Shown: positions 30,648 through 42,086, counted from the first letter of the stretch. The stretch is 64,000 nt of DNA from Ophiostoma sp. CBS 140.51 (GCA_029298735.1 JANSLP010000055.1:88568-152567), one strand, 5' to 3'. Program-made: numbers and translations. Notes: generated by a model not told the origin, from the letters alone.

Positions 30648-32792
30648 TTACACCCTACTAATCTTAATGTCCAGGGTGGGCATCACTACGGTGTACTCAT
30701 CAATCTGCACCCGGCCTTCGACAATGGAGGCAACAACCTCGTACGTCCGCGTCGTAGCCGGGTTGATAGGCTGGCCCGCCGCCACGGCTGCCGCTTGTGA
30801 TGACGTGCCGACGGCAATCCGCAACACGTTGGTGCTCGCCGAAATTAGAGGGAGTTCATTCTCCATGACGTACCACCGCAACGGCTCGGCCAGGACAAAC
30901 AGGAACCGGCTCTCGAGTGAGTGACGGTTAATCACGAGACAGCGGGGCCCCTCGCGCTTGGGGCGGAAGTCGATGAGCACGCCAAACGACAGGTTGTCGC
31001 GGCCCTCGGGGCCCTGGCGACTGGAGCACGAAAAGGCGACGACATCGTTGCGCGACTCGGGCTGGCAGAAGATGCGCGTGCGCTCGTCCCAGGACTGCGG
31101 CGGGAACGAGCTAAAGTAGATACCGCGGTCGCCAAAGTAGGGGATGTGCATGCCGCGGGGAAAGAGGCGCGGGTGGTAGACGGCGCACAACTTTTGGTGG
31201 GCCGTCAAGGTGGCCGTGGCAGCTGCGGCCGCTGCGGCTGAAGTGGGCGGTGCATGGTTGTGATGGTGTGGCAGCAGAAGCTGGGAGGTCGGCAGGCGGG
31301 GCGATTCGAAGCCGCTGTGTGGGCTGGCAGGGGAGAGCACAGACGAAGCGGGCGGCAGAGCTGATGACACCGAAACCATAGACAGTGTGTCATTCCGCGC
31401 CGATGTGGCCGATGACGAGGTGGTGGGTGTCGTGTTGGGGTGCATCAGGATGTAAAAGGAGTGGTTCTCCGTCGTGTTGGTGTACTTGAGCTTGCTTTTG
31501 GAGAGGAACGCGAGCGAGGGGTTGGCATCCCTCAAGAACAGACCCGGCCCGACCTTTTTCAGCCAGATACCAATCTCGGATGCTGCACTCCTCGCAAAAC
31601 CGACACTCAGCACATAGCGGTAGCGCGTGTATTGCACGGCAGTGGCCTGTCTACGAGTCGATCCCGTAGTCCCAACCGGTGGGCTGCTGCTGCCACCACT
31701 GACACTGCTGCCCCCTAGGTCAGAATCGACACCGTGGCTGTGACTGTGAGAGTGACTGTGGCTGTGAGTGTGTTGGTCCTCCATATTGAGCGACAGCGGC
31801 ACCAGCACAAGGTATGTCGAAATGCGCAGACCGCGATTGGTCACGGCAAACTCGCAGTCGTCGTTACGGAACTGCGACAACTTGTGGCAGTGCTTGAACG
31901 CAGCGGGGGACGAGGCAAGCAACGGCATGTACGGCTCATGGTCCGCGGGAAGTGAGGTTGGCAGGTCATCCGCGGCAGCTTCCTCAGGCGGCATCCATGC
32001 AAACAGCGTCAAGTCCGTTGTTCGCTTAATGATCTCCTCTTGCAGACGCTGAAAGGCATGCCGGCCCTCGCCATAGATCAGCGGCATGGATACATCAAAC
32101 AGTCCCAGCAAGCAGTAGGCCGAGTCTTCTACCTTGGTGGTGACACGCTGCGATGCCCAGGCCATGCGTTGTGCCGTGGAGTAGCCACTGAGACGCTCCT
32201 CGCCCAAGATGGCGGGCACGGGAATGTGAGTGATGTCGGCCAAGAGGGGTGCGAGGTCAATCTTGGAGCCGATGGGCTTCCAGCGTGTATCGTAGAGCTC
32301 GACGGTGTGAGGCGCCAGCAGCTCCTGGAGTGTCCAGCCGCGCTTGAACCATGCACACCGACGGATGTTCTCATAGACATAGTCGCGGTGCTCGTGGCCG
32401 TCGGCAGTATGGTCGTCGTCCTCGTTGTCGGACGAGACGGGGACGGGAGCTGCGGCGTCGAGGTCGACCAGGTGCACAAAGCAGACGGCGGCGCACTGGT
32501 ACCATTTGAACATGGAATTGATGGACTCGGTGAGCTCCGTGTTGTTGGTCTTGTCGATGCAGCAGGTATCGATCCATGCCCACTCGAGCCCCCGTTGCAG
32601 TGCCAGTGTGCATGTCTCTGTGATCTTTGTGTAGCCCTTTTGTGTCTTGTCGGTCAGGTATGGCGAGGACATGTCCTGCAGCGTGACCTCTTGCTTGTCT
32701 TCCCATGTGTGCGAAAGGATGGCATAGGGCGGGATGGTGGCGGCGTCGGGGAAGTCTTTGAACTTTAGCGACGCGGCATGAAGGAGTCTCAT
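30648..32792 (-). CDS. HET-domain (heterokaryon incompatibility type) protein
   Basis: Encodes 714 residues. The HET domain is at the N terminus (about 20-250), with YAILSHTWE (23-31), WIDTCCIDK (73-81), RGWTLQELLAP (151-161) and LLGLFDVSMPLIYGEGRHAF. HET domains are associated with allorecognition and programmed cell death after hyphal fusion, and most fungi carry many paralogues. There is no NACHT or WD40 region downstream. The C-terminal 450 residues have no recognised domain and contain a His-Ser alternating tract (342-354), a Ser/Gly linker, and Ser/Thr/Pro and Ala-rich insertions. It converges on the esterase gene, with stops under 200 bp apart. Whether it acts in incompatibility cannot be told from sequence. 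Confidence 0.9.
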   Translation of the reverse strand: MRLLHAASLKFKDFPDAATIPPYAILSHTWEDKQEVTLQDMSSPYLTDKTQKGYTKITETCTLALQRGLEWAWIDTCCIDKTNNTELTESINSMFKWYQCAAVCFVHLVDLDAAAPVPVSSDNEDDDHTADGHEHRDYVYENIRRCAWFKRGWTLQELLAPHTVELYDTRWKPIGSKIDLAPLLADITHIPVPAILGEERLSGYSTAQRMAWASQRVTTKVEDSAYCLLGLFDVSMPLIYGEGRHAFQRLQEEIIKRTTDLTLFAWMPPEEAAADDLPTSLPADHEPYMPLLASSPAAFKHCHKLSQFRNDDCEFAVTNRGLRISTYLVLVPLSLNMEDQHTHSHSHSHSHSHGVDSDLGGSSVSGGSSSPPVGTTGSTRRQATAVQYTRYRYVLSVGFARSAASEIGIWLKKVGPGLFLRDANPSLAFLSKSKLKYTNTTENHSFYILMHPNTTPTTSSSATSARNDTLSMVSVSSALPPASSVLSPASPHSGFESPRLPTSQLLLPHHHNHAPPTSAAAAAAATATLTAHQKLCAVYHPRLFPRGMHIPYFGDRGIYFSSFPPQSWDERTRIFCQPESRNDVVAFSCSSRQGPEGRDNLSFGVLIDFRPKREGPRCLVINRHSLESRFLFVLAEPLRWYVMENELPLISASTNVLRIAVGTSSQAAAVAAGQPINPATTRTYEVVASIVEGRVQIDEYTVVMPTLDIKISRV

Positions 32793-35700
32793 CGTGGAGA
32801 GAGAGTAGTGTGTGAAGTTGAGTATGTGTTGTTGTTTGTCAGGCCATGGATGAGGACTTGGGCGCGGTCACCGGTCCATGAATGGGTGTGTTTGGTGTCG
32901 GTAAAGGATGAGTTATGGTCAGTTCGTAGGTTGTTGGCTGTTGACTGTTGGTTAAAGAAATCGTTAGAAACAGCTGCCAAGTTGAGGTGAGGTCGTTGAA
33001 AGGGATCGACAAGAGAGATCGTCAGGTCGTTAGTCGGTGGAGAAGGTCGGGAGCAAGCGCGAAAGAAGCTTAATGGAAGCTTCGTCGTCGTTTTATCCTT
33101 CTTGTCGATAAGATGAGGCCACGACGCCACGGGGCGAAACAGCGTCACAGAGAGAAAACAAGAGGCGCACCGTGGACCTGGCGTCTGATTTGACAAAGGC
33201 GTACCTGCGTTTGGCTGCTGCCTTTTCCTGCGCTTCAAGTCTGTTACCCACCTTTCGCCTTCTTTTTAATTTGCCCGCTCGTATTGAGCTTTGGTCAGAG
33301 GTCAGGCGCAGCCCTGCGAGACATGGCAGCCTTGGCCTCACAAAAACTCACTCTTGAACTTTCAAGCGGGGGAAACGCAAGCGTGAGATGAGAGGAGACA
33401 CAGAGAGTTTGGGGCTCTGCTCGGGTTGTGGGAGGCCCGGGCCTGCTGTGGAGACATCATGCAGATCCCCTACCAATGGGACTGGACGTTCCATCATTTT
33501 GTGGTGGCACAGCCTCGCAAACACCTGAATCGCAGCGCTTGCTGGACCTCTCGCCTTGCGAGAAGCAAAACTCAGCCTTGAGTGCGAGGCCCATCATGTG
33601 GCTAGGAGCCGTGGCAAAGGCGTACTGGACGAAGAAAGAAAATAAGCTCGAAAAATTTGGTAGAGAAAGGAGTTTTGTTTTGTTGATTTTGACAGTCGAA
33701 ACCCCAGGTTTAGCCATCACTTAAACGGCATGGCCGGCTGTCGGAAGCTAAACTGAAGCGGGGTAGCCTCGACAGGCGGAAACCAGGCCGACCGGACGGG
33801 AAGGGCGACTCCAACGGAACAAAGATTTGGTTAGCATCCGAAGCAAAAAGGTAACCCAATAGCCGATCCGAAGAGCATGAGCGAGTTGCAAGGACATAAG
33901 ACGACCGTCCTAACTCGCAAATATTGGCTGGCCAGCTCCGGCATCGTGAGACATGTTGTAAGCGAGTTTGATCATGTCGGCTTTGTCTGTAAGCGAAGTT
34001 AGCGATATAAGACAAGCAGATGACAGGCAAATGACGGACATCTCTCTCAAAATTTCACATGGAAGGATGCGTCTCGTGTTTCCCGGATGGTTTTCTTTTG
34101 TTCGTCTGATGTATCCCTTTCAACCCAAAGTTATTCATTCTGTTTTGTTGAATTGCGTCGAATTGCAATCGCATGGTATTTTATTGGCCTTGTTTGCTCT
34201 CCGCTGTCTTGGCCCTACCCGGATCCGAGATTTGTTGTTGAGTGTTTATTCACGGACGTGGCATTGCTTTAAGGGACTGTGACAGGGCATCTCCAATGAG
34301 ATTGCCATCCTAGTAGATGAGCAGTGTTCCAACTGCAGATATAAACAGAGGTGAAAACTCAAAATAGAAAGAGATCAGGAGCACTGTTGGTACAAGGTAG
34401 CAGTGGTGTTGAAACGGCCAGCTAGATGAGGCTGAACATGCTGGCAATAACAGTCACGATGTCTGTTGGCGATGTGCTGTTCTGCCTGCGGCTTTCCCCT
34501 TGCATGAGCAGAAAGGTGACCTAACAGTTCTGCTGAAGATATGCCAAACTGCGAGTCTGAAGAAGACCCCTGACGATCCAACGTTGAGTCGGTGCCACCA
34601 ACGATAGCTGTCCCGTAGGGTCTGACCGGCCTCCCGACGGCGTTGCCGAAAAAGAAGAAAGGTGTGAACCTACTGTGTTTCCTGTGTTCTTTGCTTATTC
34701 TGTTCGTCGTGGCTCTTTCCCGGCGTGGTATCACCAAGGTTGAACGTTCTTCCACTTGAGTTGTCAAGACAACTCGTAACTCCGTGCACAACTTGTAAGA
34801 AAACAAGAGTTGTCTCCGTTTTTGGTAGTTTGTGCCCCATTGTTTAGGCGCTTCTGGGCCTGTCTGGCGTGGTTTTTTAGAGTTGTCTCTCCCCAAGTTT
34901 CGCGGGGAACCGTAGCTTCGTTGGAGCGTCGTCTTAATCCCCACAGTACTAACCCAATCTTCAGGGGTGCTGACGGCGCGACGGCGCCTCTTGCAAGCCA
35001 CGAGATGGTCCGCTGGGTCATCCCAAGCCGGAGTTCTGTATGTTCGTCTTGTCTAAACGAAGGCCGGGGATCATCAAAGAGGCCTCGTGGGAAATTGGAG
35101 ACGGGCGGGGACCCCAGAAATCATCGGAGCTGAATGAGGGAAAGGTTTGTTTTTGTTTCGGCACTTGGGTGTTCGAGAGACCCACGAAACGGGCAATATC
35201 GCCTGGGGACTTTGTGGCTTAAAAGTTGGGAAATTCTTTCGGCCTGTCAGTATGTTGGTTTGCTTGAGGTGTCCGAAGAAGGTGTGCAATACGGTCGGAT
35301 ACGGGGTGGGAACGGTACTTTTTTTTTGTGGTGTCGGCAAAGAAGCCCTGGAGAAGAGCAAAGGAAGCCCTGGTCGAAGTTGTAAGAGAAGCTCCCTGCA
35401 CCTGCAAGCTGTGCGACCAACAGAGCTGTTTGAACGTGGATCCTCACTGTTGGCGAACGCCTCGAGCGCCTAGTTGTGCGTTCTGTTTGTTCTGCGAGCA
35501 AATGTGGCCATCAGTTGGAACATTTGGAGCAAGGGGGACGACGTGGTCGATCAAAAACAAGAAAGGGTAATCAATCGCCAAAACTCACAAAACCCACAAA
35601 CTGCTCCTTGTCGAAACCCTTGTCTCCGATGCAGAGATCCATTTAACATGGTGCTCACCCTCAAACCCGTCATCTGCTGACAACAAACTTGATGCAGGCC

Positions 35701-36870
35701 ATGCTGCTAGCCGGGAGTGAGAGAGGTACTCAATAGACGAGGTAAGGAGAACGGTGGCGATCCAACGATATCGAGTGTGTGCTGTTGGCTGACAACTTTG
35801 CGCTTGCTGCTAGTTTATGACAGGAAGGAGAGTGGAAATGGAAAATACCGTCGTCTAGAGACAGCGAAAACGAAGACTAATTGCCAAGAATGGAGTCTTG
35901 GTCTGGGGAAGGTGCGTCCGGTGCGCCTGCCTCCTTTCATCGGTCGTTCTTTCTCTTGGTAACGACGCTAGCTTCGTTTCTTTCCCCTCACGGCGTTCGC
36001 ACCTTCCCCCGTTCTTGACCCTCTTTGTTACGGGGCCCAAGTGGGTGCCAACAATCGTCGATGCTGAATGAGGGGACCCCTTTTGCATGTCCAGGGATTG
36101 GTCATTCTTAAAAACGTTTGGTCATGGTTGTATTCCTTCTTTTCTTCCTTTTTCATTGGATTTTTCTATTCTAAATTCTGGTGGCTGTCGGGTCGGGAAC
36201 CATATGGGGGGAAAATCGTTCTTAGAGGATGCCCGACGAGGTAGGAGCGACGGACGTTCCCTCCCCAAACAGGATGCGTCCGCATCTGGAAGTTGGACAA
36301 CACGACTCCAAGGTGACCAACGTGCACAGAATCTATATAAGACGGCAGTTGCGATCGGCAATCTGTCACTTCTTGTCCATCACCACTTTCCTAGTCTCGT
36401 CATCGCTCTTTCCTTTCTTGTTCTCCTTCGACCTCACTTCTCCCCCTATTTTTTGTACCACTGCCAATAGTCCAGTCTGGCTCTTGGTTTCATCCCACAT
36501 CGTCTCCTTTGGACATGAGATGAGTAACTGTGTGTCGTCGACTTTTCTCTACAGATACCCTTCTTTATTTCTTCTTTTTCTTTTCGTCCCTTGCCTGACC
36601 AGCCTAGCTGTTGAACTGTTGGTTCCCCTCTAGGCCCTGGTCGCTTTTCCTCGACGTTGATATTAGCTGTCTGTTGGCTGTACCACCACTACTACATCGA
36701 GCTGTTGTGGCTCGGGCTTTCTTATTTATTACCTCGTGCTCCTCCACCCCCTCGACGACGTTTTGGGTAACTTTGATCACCAATCCCCTTCGGTCTTATT
36801 TTTCCTCTTCTTCCTTTTTTGGTGTATTTCCTTCCTCTCTTTTTGGTATCGTTCCACGACCACCACCATC
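32793..36870. other. Long divergent intergenic region (HET gene / MFS gene)
   Basis: About 4 kb without a recognisable gene. A perfect 8-bp-arm palindrome (GAGTTGTCAAGACAACTC) lies at 34758-34775, next to a second imperfect inverted repeat ending near 34,812. The right end, from about 36,350, is the leader of the MFS gene. Short frames elsewhere show no homology; some of this may be old repeat sequence. Confidence 0.4.
36334..36340 (+). promoter_or_regulatory. TATA box, probable MFS gene promoter
   Basis: TATATAA in the context ATCTATATAAGACG lies about 530 bp upstream of the MFS start codon. A pyrimidine-rich leader follows, which is a common arrangement in filamentous ascomycetes. The assignment to this gene is by position and orientation. 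Confidence 0.5.
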
Positions 36871-38628
36871 ATGGACGAACATCTCGATGACAACGAGATC
36901 CGTGAGATCGAGCAGATCCTCGGCACCAAGATCTACCCCGGCACGGAGATTATGCGCGATGTCGGCTCCCACCACTTCGTCAAAGCCGGCCAGCCGCAGA
37001 GCCATGCTGCGGACGACAACGCCGACGGTATCACCCTGGCCAGCAGCGCCGACCCTGTGCTCGTGCCGCAGCCCAACGACGACCCGGCCGACCCTCTGAA
37101 CTGGACACCTATGTGGAAGGCCGGCACCATTGTGGCTGCCACGGTCCTTTCCTTCTGCCAGAACCTGGGCCCCTTGGCTTGTGCGCCCATGTTTGGCAGC
37201 TACATTGCCGAGTGGGACCGCAGCTTGGCCGATGTTGTCCAGTTTACCGGCGTCGCCATTTTGGTACTTGGCTTCAGCAACTTTATTTGGGTGCCCCTTA
37301 TGGTGTCCTACGGCCGCCGCCCTGTTGCCATTTTCAGCACTCTGCTGTGCCTGGCCTCGTCCATCTGGCGCGCCAAGGCCACGAGCTACAACTCGTTTAT
37401 GGGTGCTAGTGTGCTCAACGGTGTGGGTGCGGGCCCCTGTGAGACGCTGATGCCGCAGGTGATTGCCGATATCATCTTTTTGCACGACCGCGGCAAGTAC
37501 CAGACGCTGTACTTTGCCATGTACTTTATCTCGCTGATGGTGGGACCCATCATCAGTGGTGCCATGGACTTTCATACCGGCTGGCGCAGCTTCTGGTGGT
37601 TCAACACGGGCATCTTGACGTTTGCGCTGCTGTTCCAAATCTTCTTGTTCCCGGAGACGCGGTACGACCGGGTGGCCGTGCAGGCGGCGACGGCAGCAGC
37701 ATCGTCGGCAGCCTCGACGTCAGCCAACGGTAACAACGCCAACAGCAGCAACGAGGGACTCGGTAACAGCGAGAAGGTCGCTGCCGCGCAGGAGATTGCC
37801 CACGCCACAACTGCCACGACTGCACCCACTACCAAAGAGGGCGACGGTGCTGTCGACCACGTCGACCACTTCCTTGGCGTCAGCAAGCCCACCGTCGGCA
37901 ACTTTGCGCTCTACCAGAAGAACGGCAACATCCGCCACCTGCTCCGCGAGATTTGGCTTCCGTGGTACCTGCATATATTTCCCATCGTCGAGTGGGCAGC
38001 CTTTGCTGTGTCGTGGTCCGCCTCTTGTTTTTTGGTGGTCAACCTCAGTCAGTCGCAAGCATTTGCCGCACCGCCCTACAACTACTCCTCGCAAACCATT
38101 GGCCTGTTCAACTTGGCCGTCTTTATTGGTGCCCTCATTGGCCTGTTCACGTGCGGTCCCTTCTCGGACATGGTCGCCGCTTGGCTGACACGCCGCAACA
38201 ATGGCGTCCGCGAGCCCGAAATGCGCCTTGTCGCCATGGTCCCCTATGTTTTGGCCATGCTTATCGGTAGTATCGTCGTGGCTGTCGGCTACGACCACCA
38301 CTGGCCCTGGCAGGTCATTGTCATCATCGGCTACACACTGCTCGGCATGCAGGTCGCCGCACTCCCCAGTATTGTCAGCACCTACGCCATTGACAGCTAC
38401 CGCCCCGTCACCGGCTCCATGTTTGTGGCCATTACCGTCAACAAGAATGTCTGGGGCTACGGCGTGTCCAAGTTCTTGACGCCGTGGGCCGAGAAGAGCG
38501 GCTTCACGGCGCCCATTCTGACCAATATGGGCCTGACGCTCTTCTTCTGTCTGCTGGGCGTGCCGTTCTGGTTCTGGGGCAAAAAGCTGCGCGGCATGAC
38601 GCGCAACTCGTTTGTTCACCGTCTGTAA
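36871..38628 (+). CDS. MFS transporter, DHA1-like
   Basis: From the ATG at 36871 (context CACCATCATGG) this encodes 585 residues. Before the first membrane segment is DPADPLNWTPMWK (71-83), the motif typical of fungal DHA1-type major facilitator proteins. About 12 hydrophobic segments follow, with the loop motif YGRRPVAIF between TM2 and TM3 and FFLFPETRYDR-like sequence after TM6. The central cytosolic loop (about 271-335) is Ala/Asn/Ser/Thr-rich. Family members export drugs or import small organic molecules by proton coupling, with some resembling yeast Hol1. The substrate cannot be predicted. The frame is open upstream to 36736, but that part is leader. Confidence 0.9.
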   Translation: MDEHLDDNEIREIEQILGTKIYPGTEIMRDVGSHHFVKAGQPQSHAADDNADGITLASSADPVLVPQPNDDPADPLNWTPMWKAGTIVAATVLSFCQNLGPLACAPMFGSYIAEWDRSLADVVQFTGVAILVLGFSNFIWVPLMVSYGRRPVAIFSTLLCLASSIWRAKATSYNSFMGASVLNGVGAGPCETLMPQVIADIIFLHDRGKYQTLYFAMYFISLMVGPIISGAMDFHTGWRSFWWFNTGILTFALLFQIFLFPETRYDRVAVQAATAAASSAASTSANGNNANSSNEGLGNSEKVAAAQEIAHATTATTAPTTKEGDGAVDHVDHFLGVSKPTVGNFALYQKNGNIRHLLREIWLPWYLHIFPIVEWAAFAVSWSASCFLVVNLSQSQAFAAPPYNYSSQTIGLFNLAVFIGALIGLFTCGPFSDMVAAWLTRRNNGVREPEMRLVAMVPYVLAMLIGSIVVAVGYDHHWPWQVIVIIGYTLLGMQVAALPSIVSTYAIDSYRPVTGSMFVAITVNKNVWGYGVSKFLTPWAEKSGFTAPILTNMGLTLFFCLLGVPFWFWGKKLRGMTRNSFVHRL

Positions 38629-39679
38629 GTGGGGGTGACGACAGATAAGAAAGAGAGTGATATTGCGACGTGGATTGATTATGAACAACAGACTGGATGT
38701 GATGTTCGTCAAGCCTGCGATATGTACAATATTATGGTATTTAGAATGTTGGCTTTGATATCCACCTCACCGTTTAAAGTGAATTGAATAATATTAGAGT
38801 TTGAATTGGAAAGAATGAGATGAGAAAAGATAAGATCCCGTGCCGTTGTGAATCTATCTGCGGACAGTTTAGATGACGACAGCTCACGCTCACTGTCTTT
38901 TGGTCTTTGTGGGGCGTAAGTCCCATGTGAAAGGAGGGAAGGTGGGAACGGCGCGACTTCCTAGCTTGGGTTAGGGGACTTGCGTGCCTCGGCTTGTGTC
39001 CGTCGTTAGGTCGTTCAGTGACGTTTTTAAGGTGTTCTGGGCCCTTTCTTCGCACCTTGACGTCGTTTTTCAGTGGACTTTAAAGTCCGTTCGCCCCCAT
39101 CAGAGCTCCATGGACTCCTATTGGCTCGATGGAGGCATAACGGGCCCTGACGGCGTACACGGAAGGTGCAATCCATTGTTTCTGTGCCTGTCTTAGCCCT
39201 TTTTGGCTCCCTTTTGATGCTCTTGCCTCGCCGCGGTTGGCAAAGAAATTTTAGAAAGAAAAATAAATAACAATAATCAAGAGTAGAAAACGCTGATCAC
39301 TAAGAGCAGGAGCAGTCCCTCGTTATATAGAGAAAGCCCCTGGATTCCTCGGCCTTTGCTTTCCTTCTTCCTCTCCTTCAACATCACCACCTCGACACAC
39401 GCGCATGTCGCCGCCCTCTCTTGCGCCTTCACTCCTTTCTAAGTGCAGCAGCACCCTCTATTGCTACTTGCGCGCCGCACCTCTCTGGATCATCGTCGTC
39501 CTCCTCCTCCTCGCTGGCTCCATTGGACGCCTCGTTTCCTCTCCTCCTTCTAGACCTTCTCCTCCTCGACAAACGCCTCCCCGACCACGCACCTCGAAAC
39601 AAGAATAGGTTTCTTGTCCGACCCCCCTCGTGCCATTCGCGGCCTCTTTGCGCCCTTTCGCCGCCTCCTCAACGCCACC
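38629..39679. other. Intergenic region (MFS / THEM6-like)
   Basis: 3' flank of the MFS gene, then the promoter of the THEM6-like gene. A TATATAG element lies at 39324-39330, about 350 bp upstream of the next start, followed by a C/T-rich leader. No additional gene was seen. Confidence 0.55.
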
Positions 39680-40774
39680 ATGGCTTCCGCCGCGGGGTCT
39701 TCCCTCACCAACATGTCTGTCGTCGTGCCCGTCTTCAGCTTAGCCGGCGCCGCTTCGGCTGCCTGGGCTGCCCACACGGTCCTGGCCCGCCACAACGGTG
39801 ACATCCGCGACTGGGCCATTCGCTTCTTGACGGGGCCAGGCCGCACCTCGCGCCTGTTATTGTTGCTCTTCATGGCCCTCAACCTCAAGTCGTTGCCGTT
39901 CGTCTGGACCGCCCGCATTTTCGGTGCCATGATCCGCCACACTCTGTGGCCGCGCAAGCCTCTCCCGCAACAATCGCTGTTCCACTACAGCATCACCCGC
40001 TCCCGTACCTCGCTGATGGAGACCGACTACAACTTCCACAAGTCCAACAGCACCTACTTTGCCGATCTCGACGCCAGCCGTACCCACCTGGTGATGTACC
40101 TGCTGGGTCCCGGTGTGGCCGCCGTGGGGCGCAACCAGGCCACCAAGATTGTTGTCAGCCCGGACGACGGCGTCACGCCCATGAAGGGCAGTCTGGGTGT
40201 TGGCTTGGGCGCTGTGTTTTGCAGCTTCCGCAAGGAGATTGCGCCCTACCAGCCGTACGAGATGTGGAGCCGCGTGCTGTCGTGGGACCGCAAGTGGCTG
40301 TACGTGATGACGCACTTTGTTGTCAAGGGCAAAGTCAAGCCTTCGAGTTGGGACGGCGACAAGACGGGGAGACCCAAGAAGGAATGGACGGCCGCCGACG
40401 AGGCCAACCTTCAAAAGCACGTCATTGCGACGGCCATTAGCAAGTACGTGTTTAAGCTGGGCCGCTTCACGGTGCACCCGACTTTTCTGATGGAGTCGAG
40501 CAGTTTGCTGCCGACACGCCCCGGCGAGGGCTGGCGCGGTGGTGGACCGGAGGCGGTTGGTGCGGTGGGGGACTTTGATGAGGCCGAGATTAGCGAGTCA
40601 ACAACACCCTCCACCGACAGCGAGAGCGACGGTGAGGCTTGGACCTGGAAGGATGTGGAGCGTGAACGCCGCCGGGGTATGGCCCTGGCTGGCCAGTTTG
40701 CGGCCCTGGACGACGCCGGTGCGCTGTTTAATGGCGGCAAGAACGGTGCTCTGGGCATCTTTGGTCCTGGTTAA
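39680..40774 (+). CDS. THEM6-like thioesterase-superfamily (hotdog-fold) protein
   Basis: From the ATG at 39680 (context CGCCACCATGG) this encodes 364 residues. Hydrophobic segments at about 12-33 and 57-80 suggest membrane attachment. The core (about 100-270) contains TRSRTSLMETDYNFHKSNST and YFADLDASRTHLV, characteristic of the fungal THEM6-like 4HBT_2 group, often annotated as capsule polysaccharide biosynthesis protein. Hotdog-fold relatives act on acyl-CoA thioesters; activity here is unproven. The C-terminal 80 residues are acidic and Gly-rich and probably disordered. The frame is open to 39614, but the strong initiation context favours 39680. Confidence 0.8.
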   Translation: MASAAGSSLTNMSVVVPVFSLAGAASAAWAAHTVLARHNGDIRDWAIRFLTGPGRTSRLLLLLFMALNLKSLPFVWTARIFGAMIRHTLWPRKPLPQQSLFHYSITRSRTSLMETDYNFHKSNSTYFADLDASRTHLVMYLLGPGVAAVGRNQATKIVVSPDDGVTPMKGSLGVGLGAVFCSFRKEIAPYQPYEMWSRVLSWDRKWLYVMTHFVVKGKVKPSSWDGDKTGRPKKEWTAADEANLQKHVIATAISKYVFKLGRFTVHPTFLMESSSLLPTRPGEGWRGGGPEAVGAVGDFDEAEISESTTPSTDSESDGEAWTWKDVERERRRGMALAGQFAALDDAGALFNGGKNGALGIFGPG

Positions 40775-41420
40775 AGAAGGTGGCGTGGTAATGGACATTT
40801 GCAGATGGTGTCTTGGCACCATTGTCTGCCTCTTCTGCACTGCTTTTAGAACATAGACTTGCATTTTTAGATTGTATTTTTACTGCGCATGTACAGTAGG
40901 CTTTATTGCCTTAATACAAAGAGTATCACTGTTGGCACATAATTTATTAAAGATGCTACTCCATTGTTCAACTATTTCTATTGTATGATGTGACCTCCTG
41001 TCTCTATCAATTAGTCCTTTCCTCCATTGCAGCTATTTCGTCTCGTCCTACGTTCATCTTGCTTCCTCCAATAACAAATACGCCAGTACATATATAAAGG
41101 AGTGTCTATGTGTGTGATGTTTTCACTGTGTGTGTGTGGGTATCAAAAGAGTGTAAGTCTATGGTTGTGTGTGTGTGTTCCGTGTTGTGTAAAAAGAGTG
41201 TTCCTGAGTGGGTATCATAAAAGAGTGTCGTGGGCCAACCCAACGCCCATGGGCCTTGTCCATGTTCCAAGTGGCCCCAATATCCAATAACCATAAATCC
41301 AAACCAAGTAATACCCATTAAGTGTCCAAGTAAATCCAGGTTAATGCAAATAATCAAATAGAAATCAAAAAAAAAACCAAAAACCAAACGCCATTGTGAA
41401 AAAGTAAGAGTTGACTACTC
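40775..41420. other. Convergent intergenic region with GT-rich tracts
   Basis: It separates two converging genes. Interrupted GT tracts occur at about 41,107-41,185, next to a TATATAAAGG stretch near 41,090. An A/T-rich region follows. No gene was seen. Confidence 0.5.
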
Positions 41421-42086
41421 CTACAGCAGGAGAGCAGCGACAGCGACGGCGGCACCAGCAATGGCGACAGCAGGGGCACGGTGCAGAGAGGCACCAGCAG
41501 TGGCAACCGACGAGGGCGAGGTAGTGGCCGTCGGTGAAGGGATCAGGCTGGCACTGGGGATCGACGAGGCCTGGGTCACAGTCTGGACGGTCGTGGGGGA
41601 CGGGGCACCACAGCCGGTCTCGGCGCCACGGCGGGCCAGGTACGCGGCGACGACCTCATCGGGGATGACCGGCTCGGGGAATGCCTCGGGGGCGGGCTCA
41701 GGGAAGGGGGCGGGGACGGGCTCGGGGACAGGAGCGGGCTCCGGAGATCTCTTGAGCACGGGCAGACCCCGCTTGACGGCGTTGCAAATCTTGTTGGTCA
41801 GGGCAAAAGCATCCTTGGCCTGGGCGGGGTTGCAAGACTTGTCCAGGCAGTTGTGGGTGAGAGCGAGCAGCTGGTCTTGCTTGGAGGGAGAGCACTGGCA
41901 GTGGTAGTCGTCGGTGTGGCAGCCAACGGCGACGGCGGCCTGGAAGATGCAGAGGTTGGCACAGATGGGGACCTGGGCGGCGTAGCCGTTGATGGTGTTG
42001 CTGCCGTCGTCCTGGATGACCAGGGACTCGTCGTTGGCAATGGCGGTGCCGGCAAGGGCGGCAAGGAAGGCGAGGGTGTACTTCAT
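41421..42086 (-). CDS. CFEM-domain protein, probably GPI-anchored
   Basis: From the ATG at 42086 this encodes 221 residues. The signal peptide covers about 1-17 (LAFLAALAGTAIA). The CFEM domain has all eight cysteines: C42, C46, C56, C63, C65, C80, C85 and C101. An aspartate three residues before the CxC pair (D60) sits at the position that coordinates haem iron in Candida CFEM haemophores. A Pro/Glu repeat (EPAPVPEPVPAPFPEP) and a Ser/Thr/Pro stalk follow. The C terminus is a small-residue then hydrophobic tail (AIAGAAVAVAALLL), as expected for GPI attachment. Roles in the family include haem/iron acquisition, wall stability and plant interaction; which applies here is unknown. The frame extends to 42146 without a signal-like start. 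Confidence 0.9.
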   Translation of the reverse strand: MKYTLAFLAALAGTAIANDESLVIQDDGSNTINGYAAQVPICANLCIFQAAVAVGCHTDDYHCQCSPSKQDQLLALTHNCLDKSCNPAQAKDAFALTNKICNAVKRGLPVLKRSPEPAPVPEPVPAPFPEPAPEAFPEPVIPDEVVAAYLARRGAETGCGAPSPTTVQTVTQASSIPSASLIPSPTATTSPSSVATAGASLHRAPAVAIAGAAVAVAALLL

